Positions 29,770 to 57,754 of a DNA stretch of 64,000 bases are shown one piece after another; position 1 is the stretch's first letter; the number at the start of each line of letters is the position of its first letter. Location: positions 63,369,402 through 63,433,401 of the forward strand of contig OY997649.1 in assembly GCA_963921795.1 (NCBI GenBank). The letters run 5' to 3'. The DNA comes from Nannobrachium achirus (Eukaryota > Chordata > Actinopteri > Myctophiformes > Myctophidae). A program made the position numbers and the translations under genes. Below the pieces are notes generated by a model. It was not told the DNA's origin and made no database searches. It was given only the letters and a program-made list of their open reading frames with translations.

Positions 29770-30224
29770 CTCTAAAAACAAGGCCACTGAGCTTCATAAA
29801 AATGTCCCAACTCTAACTGCAGTACTTTGGAGTGCTTTGGACACCTGACAAAGGCCTCTAGCAGCTCCACCTCTAGCAGCACCACCTCTAGCAGGTCCAC
29901 CTCTAGCAGCACCACCTGTAGAGTGAATCTTCCACCACATTTTATACAAGAGCCAAAAACCTCAAATCTAAGCATAAAGAGGGAAAAGTGTACGGCACTT
30001 AAAACTATGTGTCATATATACAGTATACTGCATATACCAATATATTTTCAATTCCAAATTCCATAATATACAACAAACACCTGGATACGGTCAAACACAA
30101 CTGCACAAGTGAGTAATAAGAGAATACACATTTTGTAAATAAATAAATAAATAATTCAAAAATGACCCACAAATCCTATCCACATCACATACAGTATTTT
30201 TAAGGCTGGGAGATATGAACGAAA

Positions 30225-30296
30225 TACCTAAACATGGATATTGATAAATACCTAAACATGGATATTGATAAATACCTAAACATGGATATTGTGGAG
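30225..30296. repeat. 24-bp tandem repeat, three copies
   Basis: Three copies of a unit containing ACCTAAACATGGATATTGAT. Confidence 0.9.
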
Positions 30297-30309
30297 ATGA
30301 CTATTGGTG

Positions 30310-31180
30310 GTGCTTTGACAAAATATGTACTCAATGAGATCTTTGATGAGTGATAAATAACCAGTAAGACTCCCTAATCGGGAGATAAGCGACCGTAGGT
30401 GGCTTATCTCCACAAATAGGGCTAAAATGTGTTTTTCCAAAATCTTCCTGATCCATGTTGATGACATGAGTGTAGACATGCTGTGTAGAGATATTCGTGA
30501 TTTTAGGGCAAAAACTGTAGGAGCAGTGTCCAAAAATGTGTTTTAAAAATCGGCCTGAAGGTGGCGCTAGAATAGGGCCATGTGAGAAATGAGGGGTGGG
30601 GTCTCCGCGTTGCCTTGGCGGACGAATAGGTACCGGCCCCGGCTCTCCCGGACGCTCCTAGCCCGAGTTACGGCATTTTATGTGCGCTGCAGTGGCAGGG
30701 GGTCCTCCACTGGGGGCGCCACCACTTTTGCATCCGTTCTGGAGCACCAGGAGTCGGTGGTCCCCGGGAATTCCCCGTGAGCAGCCCCGTTGGGGTGGTC
30801 ATTTGGTCATTTTTGCACATTTGGTCATTTTTTACATCTGGGGGTCCCCCGGGGACCTGGGGGTCCCTGGCGCTCCGGGGGTCCTTGGAGGTTGTAGTTT
30901 GGCAGGCAAGGAGTGTGTGTATAAAATCTGGCATGGATCGGGTCAACGGGTGCGGAGATATAAGCAGGGAAAAAGTGTGACGTGTGACGTGTGAGCACAT
31001 TTGGTCATTTTTTACATCTGGGGGTCCCCCCAGATGTCCTCAGTGGGGCTCCGGATGGGGGCAACGGTTGTGGAGATATGAGCAGGGCAAAAGTGTGACG
31101 GACTCACTCACTGACAGACAGACAGCCGGTGGAGGTTTTGGTAATAAATGCGACCTACGGTCGCAATAATGCTTAACTAC
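30310..31180. repeat. composite dispersed repeat
   Basis: First part matches 28801-28960. The second part (from ~30550) has GAAGGTGGCGCTAGAATAGG, two copies of TGGTCATTTTTTACATCTGG and a GACAGACAGACAG segment before a GCGACC/GGTCGC mini-palindrome at about 31150-31165. No coding capacity. Confidence 0.55.
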
Positions 31181-31989
31181 CAACATCAGGGTTTCTCCAC
31201 ATTTCACATAATAATCTACAGAGAAGTTTGTCAAATATTATTTGACATCCGAGTACAAATAGCCAATGTTTATTATGTAAACATTATGTAAACGTGTATG
31301 TTACATTCTGACTATGCTAGTCAATCTACAAACTCACAACGGGTAGCAATGTGATCGTAGATCGATTATATATATATAAAAAAAGAGGTTTAACATTTTT
31401 GCATCTGATGACATGCTCAAAATAGGGATGCTTGGTTGAAAGTGGTTCACATCAAACCCAGTCAATGCTAAAATAGTGAAATGAATGTTATTTTAGTCAT
31501 GTAAGTTTACCCATTTAGGCCTAGAATTATTGAATGCTTTAACCAGTGAAAAATAGCAGATATACCAGCTCACAGCGTGGCACCGAGTGCCGTACTGCGA
31601 GCTTGTAGATCTGCTATTTTTTAAAAGGTCGTGAAAATGTGTGCAAATCTTTGAATATGTATTTTCAAAGCGAACGTTTGTAACTCAAATGTTGCTTCTG
31701 GGGGGTCCCTGGAACTAAATATTTTGTAATGGGGTCCGTGGCCAAATAAATATCATTTTGGGGGTCCTTCACATGAAAAGGTTTGAGAACCACTGACATA
31801 GTAGTCTCTCAAGAACAGGCTAACTGAGCTCCAGTTAAGTGAAAAGGACCTTTTCTTTGACGATGGCTGGCCAGATTGCTGACATAGAAACATAGGGTTT
31901 TCAAAAAATCTTAGAAGGATTCAAAAGACACTTATAGAATCGGGTCAAAATTCAAATTTTCAAGATTTTTCAAAAATAGCAGATCTACA
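31181..31989. repeat. decayed hAT-like sequence with hairpins
   Basis: A hairpin copy at 31550-31624, a decayed one near 31320-31365, and text (GGGGTCCTTCACATGAAAAG) shared with 28020-28060. The last bases (TAGCAGATCTACA) are the left piece of a hairpin split by the LINE that follows. Confidence 0.6.
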
Positions 31990-34040
31990 GATAGATAGAT
32001 AGATAGATTTTTATTAAAGTGTCATGCACCACACAGTGCCCAGCCCGCACGGGCTTACAAGACACTCACATACATAGTATACATACAGTACACCAAGATA
32101 CACCACATAACAATGCAAAAGAAAAAAGTATTAAGTGTCCATGTTTACGGGTACAATGTTCTCCACCTCAACTGCCATGCCTTCTCTATGATTTTGCTAG
32201 AACAAACACTTCATTATTGAACAACCAGCGTAACATAGCACATTCAGACATCCAAAACAAATCTGGATTTTTGGCTTGCATTTTTTCAAATAAAGAATTT
32301 CTTAAGACATGATACAGTGGACAGTGAAAAACAAAATGAACCTCATCCTCCACAACTCCCAAATCACAGAGAACACACAAACGTTGCTCCTCAGGAATAC
32401 CAGTATACCTACCCACCTCAACTGCCAGGGGTAATGCACCAGTTCTCACCTGGGCACAGAGGGACCGCTGTCCTCTCTTTAAGTTAAATAAAACATAAGA
32501 TTCCGTGATATAGTCATCTTTAAATTGTATATAATGTCTTAACTTTGCTTTTTTACAAGTGTCCACTCTCCATTGCTCCTGGTGTAATATTGACAATTTA
32601 TATTTAATCGTATTTATATTACATTGGAGATTATTCATGAAATATATAAATTTAAGTCTGAAATTGAAAAAATTAAAGAAACTTCTCTTATCCATGGATA
32701 GTTACCTGTTCTATTCCAATCAAATATATTTTTTGTAAGCCTCCCTTCTGGCAGTTGGGTGAGGCGGTTCCACAGTCTAATCATTTCACACCGCTGCTTT
32801 GTAAGGCAACTTTCCCAACCTGTGTCACCTTCAATGGCCAACTTAGTGGTATACTTATGCACCCCGAGAAAACACCTCAAAGCTCTACTCTGAATGTTTT
32901 TACATTCGGTAGCCTCCTCAAAGCCCCATACACCTGCTGCATAAAATAAAATAGAAGAAACCATAGAGTCAAAAAGCTTGGTGAATGTAGCAAAACCTAA
33001 ATCAGGGCACAATTTCATTTTACTTAGTATGGCACCTAATGCTCTTCCAGCTGAGTCAGCCAATACCTTCCTCCCCTCAGACAAACATGAAAAACAAAAC
33101 CTAGGTATTTATATGAGGGGACATAACTCAAAGACATTGACCCAAACACAAAATTGTGGTTACTCTGCTGTTCAGCTTTCCTTCTAAAGTGTATAATCTG
33201 TGTTTTCTCTCTGTTAATGGCAAGTCTCCATTTACTGCAACACAAACACACAATATTCAACATCTTTTGGAGATTTGACTCATTTTCAGCTATAAGAGCA
33301 ATATCATCAGCATATAAAAGAATACTCAAATTAATATTTTCAATTGATAAACCCAAATTGGCCTGCTTGATTTCCTGAGCTAAATCATTTACATATAAAG
33401 CAAACAGAGTGGGGGAGAGCACATCGCCTTGCTTCACACCAAATGGTGTGGGAAACCAGCCAGTTCTAAGGTCGTTTAACTGCAGGCAAGCAACTGGAGC
33501 TTTATATAAAGCTTTGATGGCTTTATAAAAGGTACCGTTAATACCGGAACAAAGTAACTTATATTCCAATAGGTCTCTATTGATCCAATCAAAGGCTTTT
33601 TTAAAGTCAATAAAACAAACAAATGTGCTTTTACCCTCCTGCAGTCTAGCTCTTACAACAGATGAAATTACAAAAATATGATCAATACAAGCCCTGTTTT
33701 TTCTAAACCAGTTCTGTTCATCAACCAACACATTATTGAACTCCAAATAATCAGTAAGTCTCTTATTTAAAACACTAGAATACAACTTATAAACTGTACT
33801 GAGCAAACTGATGCCTCTATAATTTAGAGGAACTCTAGGGTCAGCTTTTGATGATTTTGGAATGGGTATAATAATTGATTTATCCCACACAGAGGGTGTG
33901 ATGCCAGAATTAAAGCAAGTTTGACAAAGAGAGTGCAATACAGTCAACATATAAGGGGATTTAAGCACCTCATTGGGGAGTTCCTCCACACCTACTGGCT
34001 TTTTTATTCTGGCTCTGTCTAGGGCCTCCTGAACCTCCTG
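31990..34040 (-). mobile_element. 5'-truncated LINE with reverse transcriptase
   Basis: Minus-strand LINE: 5' break at 34040, 3' end with (ATCT)n at 31990-32010. It sits inside a hairpin copy; TCTACA (31984-31989) and TATACA (34041-34046) look like a short TSD. RT frame 33989-33036 carries RVPLNYRGISLLSTVYKLYS, DFKKAFDWINRDLL and the catalytic YADD (LLYADDIALI). Downstream frames include GRALGAILSKMK and RLCVLCDLGVVEDEVHFVFH, a Cys/His segment near the C-terminus. At least two frame changes separate these parts, and the endonuclease region is absent, so the copy is dead. Clade not assigned. Confidence 0.9.
33036..33989 (-). pseudogene. LINE reverse transcriptase fragment
   Basis: About 300 codons of RNA-templated DNA polymerase with fingers/palm motifs: IPIPKSSKADPRVPLNYRGI, CFIDFKKAFD (first catalytic Asp), GVKQGDVLSP, and YADD. 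The normal start is missing because the element is 5'-truncated, and the frame is lost near 33080 within the thumb region. Retrotransposon, not host function. Confidence 0.88.
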
Positions 34041-34107
34041 TATACAAGCTCACAGCGCGGCACTCGGTGCCGCGCTGTGAGCTTGTATATCTGCTATTTT
34101 TCAATAG
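34041..34107. repeat. hairpin palindrome copy split by LINE
   Basis: TACAAGCTCACAGCGCGGCA, short loop, and the complementary arm ending GCTATTTTTC; the missing outer left arm lies at 31971-31989 beyond the LINE. Confidence 0.85.
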
Positions 34108-35398
34108 CTAAAGCATAAAATAATGATACACAATAATGTGTACCCGTTCTAAATGGGTTAAATAACAATACATTCAACCCCTACAGAAGTGGTGTTCATG
34201 TACAATTCACCAGGGAACTAGAAAAGAGAACTACATTGACTTTGTTGGCTGTTTATGGAATAAAATGTAAGATAATAAAATAAAATTGTTGTAGACCGTA
34301 GACACTTGTTCATAAACTAGACCAGGTCACCTGGTTCTGCCAGACCCCCGCAATGAAAATCAGAATGCAAGGAAGGGGGGGGGGGTGGATCTGACAGAGT
34401 TGGGGCGGAACATTTTCAACACTTAATAGCAAGAGCTTGTAGATCGGCTGTTTTCACTAGTATGGCACTGAACTAACACATGAACACACAGGATTGTATA
34501 GGCTGAGCAGCTGGAAATGTTTCTGAGCTTGTAGATGGGCTGAGGAATTTATAGTGTCAGCAGCTCGTCAGCCAACTCAACTCAGCTGGTCCTGTACAGG
34601 TGACGGCACTCAAGGCAATCAGCCGAGCAAGGGAAGGGAGGGGCAGATGAGCAGTCAGAGGCAAACACAGGCACACTGAGGAAAAGAGGGACCGACCGAC
34701 CGACCGACAGACCGACAGACCGACAAAGCCTTTTGTAGGCCGACCCCCTGGGTCTGGCAATAATGTCCCCATCACTGTAAAAATCTAACGACCGATGCAG
34801 TCAATCCAATTTTCTTTTTGGGAAATTCAGAATTGTATGTTTTAGAAAGCAGCATGGAAAGTAACTGTAACTGCAGTAACTGCAACGCACCCTTCAAAAC
34901 CAGGAGAAGACAACAGACATTAGGGCCGCCACGATTACAAAATGGAAGTTGACGATTAACTGTCAACTGTTAACTAACTATAATTGTGATTGACGATTTC
35001 AATTGTGCATAGAATATTGGAATATCTAGGAATACAAATTTAGGCATTTTGGGTTTGTAATAAGAAATTGCACAGGGCAGATAATTATGACAGATAACTT
35101 ATACAAAAATACATTACTGACATTTCATAATTTTATACTTTTATAAATAGTGGAAATAGCTGATCTAATATTTCTGGAAAATGTATACAAATTTTAAAAA
35201 ATGGAAACGCTTATGAAAAATAATTGCGACTGTATAAAAAAATTGTGATTAGGCAATTATGTAACTAACAGCCATATCACAATATTCTTATTATCCAAAA
35301 TCCCAGATAAGTAGGGCCCTATGTTGAGTGTCTTAATTAACACCAGGTCTTATTACTTAAATTAAGTGGAGGCATGAACCAATGCCCTATTATGAGTA
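34108..35398. other. intergenic sequence with repeat debris
   Basis: Two half hairpins (34432-34460, 34523-34545), a GACC/GACA tetranucleotide run (about 34690-34725), and a hAT-type left end TAGGGCCGCCACGATT at 34922 with no matched right end. No gene seen. Confidence 0.5.
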
Positions 35399-36942
35399 CT
35401 AGAAGCTGGGCCGCCCTTCGGGCGGCCCAGCGTCTAGTCGGCGACCTGGCCAACTCGGGAAAGATGTAAATAGGGAATGAATGCGCCGCCCTTTAATGCA
35501 AACCCTATTATACCTGTTGTCATAGGACCCGTTTTGACCATCTGTTTGCCTGTATCCATTTATGCCCATATTTGGAGATATCTGTATCTGTCTGTCTGCG
35601 GCGTCCATTTTATGTCCATATATGGAGATCACTGCAGATATAGTTCTGGGTCCATTTTATGCCCATATATGCCCAATTGCCCATATATGGAGATATCTGT
35701 CTATTTGCGTCCATTTTATGCCCATATATGGAGATCTCTGTATCTGTCTGTCTGTGTCCCTTTATGCCCGTATATGGAGATCTTTGTGATTCTGCGTCCA
35801 TTTTATGCCCATATATGCCATATATGGAGATATCGCTTTTTGTTTGTTTCTTCTTTAAGCAGAGAGATCTCAGTCTGTGTCCCTTTTATGCCCATATATC
35901 TCTGTATCTGCCCATATGCCCATATATGGAGATCTCAGTCTGTGTCCCTTTTATGCCCATATATCTGTCTGTGTCCCTTTTATGCCCATATACGGAGATA
36001 TCTGTTGGGTCAAGGCTAGGCCCCTGTATCTGCCCATATGCCCATATATGGAGATCTCTGTATCAGTCTGTGTCCCTTTTATGCCTATATACGGAGATAT
36101 CTGTCTATATATGCCCATATATGGAGATCTCTGTATCTGCCCATATGCCCATATATGGAGTTCTCAGTATACGGAGATATCTGTCGGGTCTAGGCCCCTG
36201 TATCTGCCCATATGCCCATATATGGAGATCTCTGTATCAGTCTGTGTCCCTTTTATGCCTATATACGGAGATATCTGTCTATATATGCCCATATACTGTA
36301 TGGAGATCTCTGTATCTGCCCATATGCCAATATATGGAGTTCTCAGTCTTATGCCCATATACGGAGATATCTGTCGGGTCGAGGCAAGATGCCCATATAT
36401 GGAGTTCTCAGTATACGGAGATATCTGTCGGGTCTAGGCCCCTGTATCTGCCCATATGCCCATATATGGAGATCTCTGTATCAGTCTGTGTCCCTTTTAT
36501 GCCTATATACGGAGATATCTGTCTATATATGCCCATATACTGTATGGAGATCTCTGTATCTGCCCATATGCCCATATATTGAGTTCTCAGTCTTATGCCC
36601 ATATACGGAGATATCTGCCGGTCGAGGCAAGGCCCGGCACTGCAGTGATGTCACAATGAGTCAGCGCTTGCGCCCGGCACTGCAGTGATGTCACAATGAC
36701 CGATTTTGCGCCGATTTCCTCCGGAACAGCCTGATGTCAACAATCAGCCCCGCATAAGGAGATTCCGAACGTTTCGCGCCGGTTAGGGAAAACCGCGCGT
36801 CGGGTCGGGTCGAGGCCCGGCACTGCACTCCGTGCCGCGGCGGGGAGCGCGCGTGCCGAATGTGAAGCCGGTGGGACGAACGGTTCTCGAGATACGCGGA
36901 TTACAAACACACACGCAGAGACTTCTCGCATTTATAGATAGA
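35399..36942 (-). mobile_element. non-autonomous Helitron A
   Basis: Read on the minus strand it starts TCTATCTATAAATGCGAG after a host A and ends with an 11-bp GC hairpin (CTGGGCCGCCC, loop GAA, complement) five bases or so before a terminal CTAG, followed by a host T. This is the Helitron signature: 5'-TC, 3' hairpin plus CTRR, A/T insertion, no TIR or TSD. The interior is an array of CCCATATATGGAGAT-type units; no Rep/helicase. A second copy lies at 44052-45711. Confidence 0.85.
36178..36610. repeat. 244-bp tandem duplication inside Helitron A
   Basis: The block starting GTCGGGTCTAGGCCCC is repeated at 244-bp spacing with almost no change, each with several CCATATATGG motifs. Confidence 0.8.
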
Positions 36943-37373
36943 TGGTAATTTGCACACTGAGCCAAGGTGCTACACATAAAACGGATGGTCATGGGTGTGA
37001 TTGGGCGTTACTTTAATCTAACCAATCAGAGTATTGGCTGCTATTCCCTTTAAAGATCAGCGAAGGACGCAGTGCTATTTTGTGTGCGTTGAGCGGTGAA
37101 ACCAAAAGAGAAAGAAACATCATTTTGAAAGGAGAAATGTCCAAGTGCATTCATGGCCATAATCATGTATGGTCGCAATCCCAATGCTATAGCCTTTGAT
37201 TGCATTTGAATAAACCCATTTTGATACACATACTCCAAGTAAGCTCCCAAATGTTACTGACCATAGAGAATGTAATGACAATCCTGATTAAGTGCTGTTG
37301 CGCAGTGTTAACAGGACCTCTGCAGCCGGACTGAGGCACTCCAATCATTGTATTTAAATAGACTTAACATCTT

Positions 37374-37705
37374 AAGCCCGGATCAGAGTCTACGGTGGAG
37401 AGCTATCCACCGCAAATTTGAGGTGGAAAGCTTTCCACCTCAAGTCAGAAAATAAGTGCAGGCCATCATAGTCACGGCCCACGGTGAAGTCCTTTACCCC
37501 GTCTAGACCGGTTCAGGTCGACCAATCAGTGAACGGGGTGTAGAGCCTGTCTGTCTGATAGTAAAAACAGAGAGATGTGTTGGGACTCGCGGTGGAGAGC
37601 TCTCAGGAATGATGTAACGTTGTAGTTTCATGACTCAAAAAGACTCGAAAAGACTACACCACGGTGGATAGCCTTCCACCGCGGACCCGACTATGATCCG
37701 GGCTT
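37374..37705. mobile_element. inverted-repeat element (MITE)
   Basis: Ends AAGCCCGGATCAGAGTC and CTATGATCCGGGCTT; the interior repeats CCACCG / CGGTGG motifs. TSD not certain. Confidence 0.65.
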
Positions 37706-38572
37706 CAACGGTAAACACAATTGACACAAGGAATTGAAACTCCTGCTGATTATAGTAAAATTTGAATAATAGACAAATTAAGTGCTTGGGTAATGTGGCC
37801 ATCACCGTTTCGTTGTGTGTTTTGATAGGGAGACAATACATTATAGAGAATTTTGAATTAAAAGAATCGCGTAATAATTGACCAAGCTATGGCTCAGTCA
37901 GTTTGCCGAGGGGTCTTGGCTGCCAAAATGGATGTGTGCGCTCTCAGCGCCCGCTGAAGGCTGACGTTTTGTTTTTGATAGGGACACAATATGGCTTGTA
38001 CAGCAAATTAAAATAGATTTCCCAAGGAATATATTTTTAAGTTTTTCAAGTCAAGGTGAAAAATAGCATTTTGTCCTTAATTAACATATGAACACTCCCC
38101 CATGCATTAAATATGCTGCCTTAAACCTTAAAGGTATATTCAGTGATTGTATTTCATTCAAATAAAAATATAATTGGTACATTTTCCATTCATTCTCCTC
38201 ACTAGAATGTGTGCTGACCATATAAGGACTTATCCTGAAGCTGGAGACGTAGCTGGAGGCCTACAGATATTCAGTGATTGGGTCTAATGATCAAAACGAG
38301 AACATTATAATCGTGTAAAAAATGTATAAAAAACTAAACATTTCCACGCTGTAAGGCCAGTAAGGGACAAGATGACCCCCGGCCACTTTCATTATCTCTG
38401 AACACACCTTTAAACTGTTAAGACACTCAAAATAGGGCCCATAATCTCATATCACAATATTGATAAATTCTATCGACATATTGCCCTGCCCTAAATGATT
38501 GTATTTCTTCCCATGAGATCTGCCTGAATCAGTCTCCCTATGTGGCTAAAACTTGGGCGTGTAAGACGGAGG
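37706..38572. other. sequence 3' of the alpha-arrestin gene
   Basis: Would hold the 3' UTR of the minus-strand gene ending at 38573. No AATAAA signal was found close to the stop, and no other feature is recognised. Confidence 0.45.
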
Positions 38573-53404
<14,832 letters not shown>

Positions 53405-54164
53405 TTCGGTTGATACATGCACTATACAGTACTAAAACTCTAGTGGTGCTTCTTGTTTTTGACATGGGATGGGATGGGGCGGATCTCCAGTACAGACTGT
53501 ACAGACTATAGGGGGGCGGGGCAGGGAGAAGATCTCTTCATTGTCTCCACCAGCCGAAGGCATGGGGGAGAGTATGTTTTCCCCTTTGTCCGTCCGTGTG
53601 TCCGTCCGTCTGTCCGTGCGTGCGTGCGTGCGTCCGTGTGTCCTCGCAGTTTGTGTGCACCTAATCTCAGTCGCCGTTGGCCCGGTCGCTGCCAAAGTGA
53701 GCACACACATTCCCTGGATGCCAATCTAGAACCTCTGCCCTACATTTTCACATCAGCCTTTTATAGCGCCACCTTTGGGCCGACTTATGTAAAACACATT
53801 TTTGGATATTACTCCTTCAGATTTTCTCAAAAAATAACACAAATCGGTACACAGTATCTCTATAGTCATGTGATCAAGTCTGATCCGTCTGATATTTCAT
53901 ATTCCATCCTGATTGGCTAATATTAGCTTCCAAAGTTTGCAGGATTGCTCCGTTTTTGAACAAAATGCCTCAAATCATCAACGCAGCTTGCGATTACCGT
54001 GAAATTTGCCACACATATTCCCACTAGGTCAAGGAACAAATGCTACCCTTTTCACATTGGCCTGTTATAGCGCCACCAGCAGGTAGACTTTAGCAAAACA
54101 CATTTTTGGAACACAATGCTTCAAATCATGCATGCAGCGTCCGATTGCCATGAAAGGTCTAAGG
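53405..54164. other. 5' flank of alpha-arrestin gene and dispersed repeat
   Basis: Immediately upstream of the arrestin ATG. Contains a CCGT/GCGT-rich stretch (53590-53640) and, from about 53740, a repeat with TATAGCGCCACC given twice (53762, 54066). That repeat continues at 56386 beyond the inserted element. Confidence 0.5.
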
Positions 54165-56385
54165 CAGGGGCGTCACTAGCAATTCTGGGCCCCTAGGCCA
54201 GAAATCTGTATGGGCCCCCCCATGCAAGCGGAGAACCAGCCAACCGGGAACACTTTGTTACTGTTTGAATGACATGTCTCACAATGATACGGTAGACGTG
54301 ATCGCCTCAGCAATCATGTTCACCTTATTTGTCAAATTGTCTACTTTTAGTTTTACTCTTGTAGCCTAAGCAGGATATAAACAAACATGTAGTGTCTGGT
54401 GTAACAATTTGACAATGCTAGCTCTTGAAACAAAGTCCAGGAATTTTAACTTGATCTAACCATGATCACTACACATAATCATCCATTACATGCACACTCA
54501 GATACAGCTACTGTATTATTAATACAGTATAATCCACAACAGTCCCATGAAATAAAAAGTGCAGACCACCATCATCACCAGCAAGTGAATGAGACACCAG
54601 AACTCTGACTTGAGCCCAGCCTCCCATGCAAGCCAATATAAAACAGTATAACAATAAAACACTACATTGTATTGTTAGTAGCAGCTTAAATATGTGCAGG
54701 TGTTGTGCAGAATATACAATCACTAATCAATAGCAGCAGTGCTCAAGCAAATGCACATGAGGAGTGAAGCATATAGGCTATACATAGGAAGTAGAATAGG
54801 AGAAAAAATAAGCAGTATAGGACTATTCAGATTGGGTGAAGTATGAACATGATTAGCCTACATGCAAAAATGAGTCTGCATGCAATCAGAACTTTGGCTA
54901 GTTAGCTAAACTATGGAAAACAAGGGTTGGATATAATGATCTGAGAATACATCTACTGTATAACAGGCTAGATCAAATAAGGCTATATGAGAATGGCATA
55001 ACAGGACATTCTTGTGTGTACTGTGTCTGTGTGTATGCACATACATTGTTTTAACAGCAAAGTCAGTCAGTGTGTTTAATCTACAGCAAGATCCTGTGAA
55101 CATTTTGGGAGTTCACAAAACGATAATAGCGTACTGTGACTGACTGAAACAAAAATATTGTGATGCCTAGATTGTTATTTTTGTATGACATAATCATATG
55201 ACTACTAGATAGATGATGGGATATTATACAATTATTGTTATTACTAGGGACATCCAGCAGTTTGTCTTGTTTCTCCAGCAGAGTTTCTAATGTCTCCATC
55301 TCTCTCTGGAAGAGGTTGCACATGAACTCTGCAGCGGCCGCAATGAGGCGCTCAAACACAAACACTCTGACATTAATCCTCACACTACTTGACACTATTA
55401 CCATACTTTAGATAACTAGTCATTGTTGCAACAAACCAAACCATTTTTCACTTTGATTTGGGAACCTACATACATTCATAACATGATGCGATTGTGATCA
55501 ACTGATCATGTCACTAGTTTGGGAGTGCTTCCTTCCAGAACTTAGCAAACAGGTGTTTCGTTCGAAACACTTGCGTTTGTGCTTAAAACGATATCCATGC
55601 TTATTGCTTAATGGTGTTGGATAAAGAAGGAAGAAGGAAGAGGGGAGAAGATTTTCTGTTGCATGCTTACCCACAGACATCAGCTGCTTCCTTGAGTGTA
55701 AACAGTCAAGCTCTCCTCTCAGTTTACAGTAATGAAACATGCTACTCTATGTCACATCTTTTTTTCTCTCTCTCCCTGTCTCTGTTCAATGCGTGTTGTG
55801 TGTGGAAGAAGCCGGGGGAGGGTGGAGCGAACAGAACCTGAAAGTTGATCTTATGTTTGCAGTCTTTTTTTTTTTTTTTTTCTCCCTCTCCCTGTCTCTG
55901 TTCAATGCATGCTGTTGTGTGCTGAAGAAGCTGCTTTACAGTCAGGACCGGGGGAGGGTGGGGCGAACAGAACGTGAGAGTTGATCTTATGTTTGCAGGG
56001 CCAATGAAAAGACTTTTCCATTTACTTCAGATGATCATAATTATCCTGTAGAGCACACCTAAGTTTCACAACCATAACATGATGCAAGCGGACGCACAAA
56101 CCGCAAAGCTACTATAGGTCTCAAAACAACGTGAAAGCAGGAGAAACCATTTTAGCTTTGTAAGGGGTGAGTATATAATATAGGGACCCTCAATTATTTA
56201 AATTGTATCGCTCATTGGTTTTATTCCAGCAGTAATTTTAAGTTTTTAGACACAAATGATAAACATCATAATAATAATTATTATTATTGGGGGAAAAAGA
56301 GTTTTAATCCAGACTTTTCGAGGGCCTCTGGCACCTTGGGCCCCCTTACCTCAGTCTAACTTTCCTACCCCTAGCTACGCCACTG
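54165..56385. mobile_element. 2.2-kb hAT-like element with exact TSD
   Basis: Termini CAGGGGCGTCACTAGCAATT and AGCTACGCCACTG; exact TSDs GTCTAAGG at 54157-54164 and 56386-56393, the host repeat resuming after it. Interior has GGGCCCC-rich ends, a zinc-finger-gene exon fragment (minus strand, 55252-55404) and a repeated pair of CTCCCTGTCTCTGTTCAATG segments (about 55770 and 55882). Confidence 0.88.
55252..55404 (-). pseudogene. first-exon fragment of a fish C2H2 zinc-finger gene
   Basis: VRVFVFERLIAAAAEFMCNL followed by FQREMETLETLLEKQDKLLD resembles the conserved N-terminal helix (LR-FVNERL-AAAEEIF---E, then E-E--R-R-LLD) of the large fish C2H2 zinc-finger families, normally the first coding exon. 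After LLDV comes CCCTA and a GTAATA that could be the old donor. No zinc fingers lie downstream. Captured inside the hAT-like element; no sign that it is expressed. Confidence 0.6.
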
Positions 56386-57754
56386 GTCTAAGGTGAAGAA
56401 CATATGCCACCCTTTTTACATTGGCCTATTATTTATACAGTAGCACCACCAGGACGCACAGCCTGGTGGAGACCTGTGCTCGGAAGAGCACTGCTTCTAG
56501 TTATTTTTGATACCACGCAGATAAAAGAGACAAACAGTTGCATTTCATGGCAATACGCTTTATTCTCGTTTATGTCAACTGGCACAAACTGGCACTTTTG
56601 ATGAACAAAATATGTAATAAGCTAATAATTAATAAAAGTGTGGTTAAAGGTGGAGTGGAGTAATATAGCCCAATATAAGGGGTTTTAATGAATGAACATG
56701 ACTTTATTACACATACTTTTCATTGAAAATGTATTAATAAAAGGAAATAGTGCCCAGTTCTCCCCAAGTAGCCTAATAATGCCCAATTCTCCTCTCAAAA
56801 TAGTGTCTGGTTTCCCCCAAATGTTTTTTTTTCCTTTTTTTCATTTACTGTTTACACCTGTAAACCTGTGATGTGACAATAACACTGATTCTGATTCTCA
56901 AGGGCCCAGTTCTCTAGAAAAAGTTCCCAATTCTCTCAAGTGCCTAGTTCTCCAGTAACCCACTTGTCACTCAAGTTGTAGACCTATGCTTACTTTTGAG
57001 AATATTATGCAGGTCAGGATGTTATAGTTTGCAGGTTTTTTCATGGTTGTTTTATAAGGTTGGACAAAAGTCAGTTACATTTACATTTAGCTTCCTCTTT
57101 GGATGCCGCCGCTCTCAGAACCAGTGAAAACAGGGTTTGGGCGCACCGGGCCAATCGCATCACAGAGTGGGAGAGTGCCCACCTGTTGCCATGCAGGGCC
57201 GTGGGCCCTTAGTTCCAGCCCTGTAAAATTCCCCATATCCACAAGTTTCCCTAGGAACTCACTGCTGATTCAAACAAACACCAAGTAATCACCATAGAAA
57301 GATTCAGGTGTCCCAGGTGCAAGGCTCACAGCAGCAACAGCAACCAGTCAGAATGAAACACAGGACAGGAGTTATGCTACAGCTAAGAGGAACAGGAAGT
57401 GATGCCCAACTTTCATGCCTATGTGGATCATATCTGTGATCATGTGGATAGGGTGCCGTGAGACCACTCCAGGGCTGCTGCGGAATGCTTTCATAATATT
57501 TGGAATGTACCAATTAAAGTCCAAAGTTATCCATCTAAAGTACAATTTTCATTTCAATCAGTTGGTTCTAACCGAAAAGGTTAGTCTCACGTTTTCTACC
57601 TGTTAGCAGATATAGATGGCTATAGAGATATAAATGGCTACAGATATAGAGGAGATCAAAAAGAAATATGGAGGTTTCATAAGAGAACAAATAACTTTAC
57701 ACCCATTCTGTAACTGACTTTGGAGGCCTTGTCTGATTAGCCAGGAGCAGCAAT
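56386..57754. other. unassigned intergenic sequence
   Basis: Starts with the continuation of the dispersed repeat from 54164. Text such as CTGTTTACACCTGTAAACCT (56848) recurs at 21427. No gene or further element identified. Confidence 0.45.

Noticed and set aside
29772..30066. Ser/Thr-rich frame (SSSTSSSTTSSRSTSSS)
   Set aside because: Short imperfect repeat of AGCACCACCTCT text; no domain or splice context.
32186..33989. Reverse-transcriptase frames as a host gene
   Set aside because: Frame breaks, 5' truncation, a short-repeat 3' tail and insertion inside another repeat mark it as a dead LINE.
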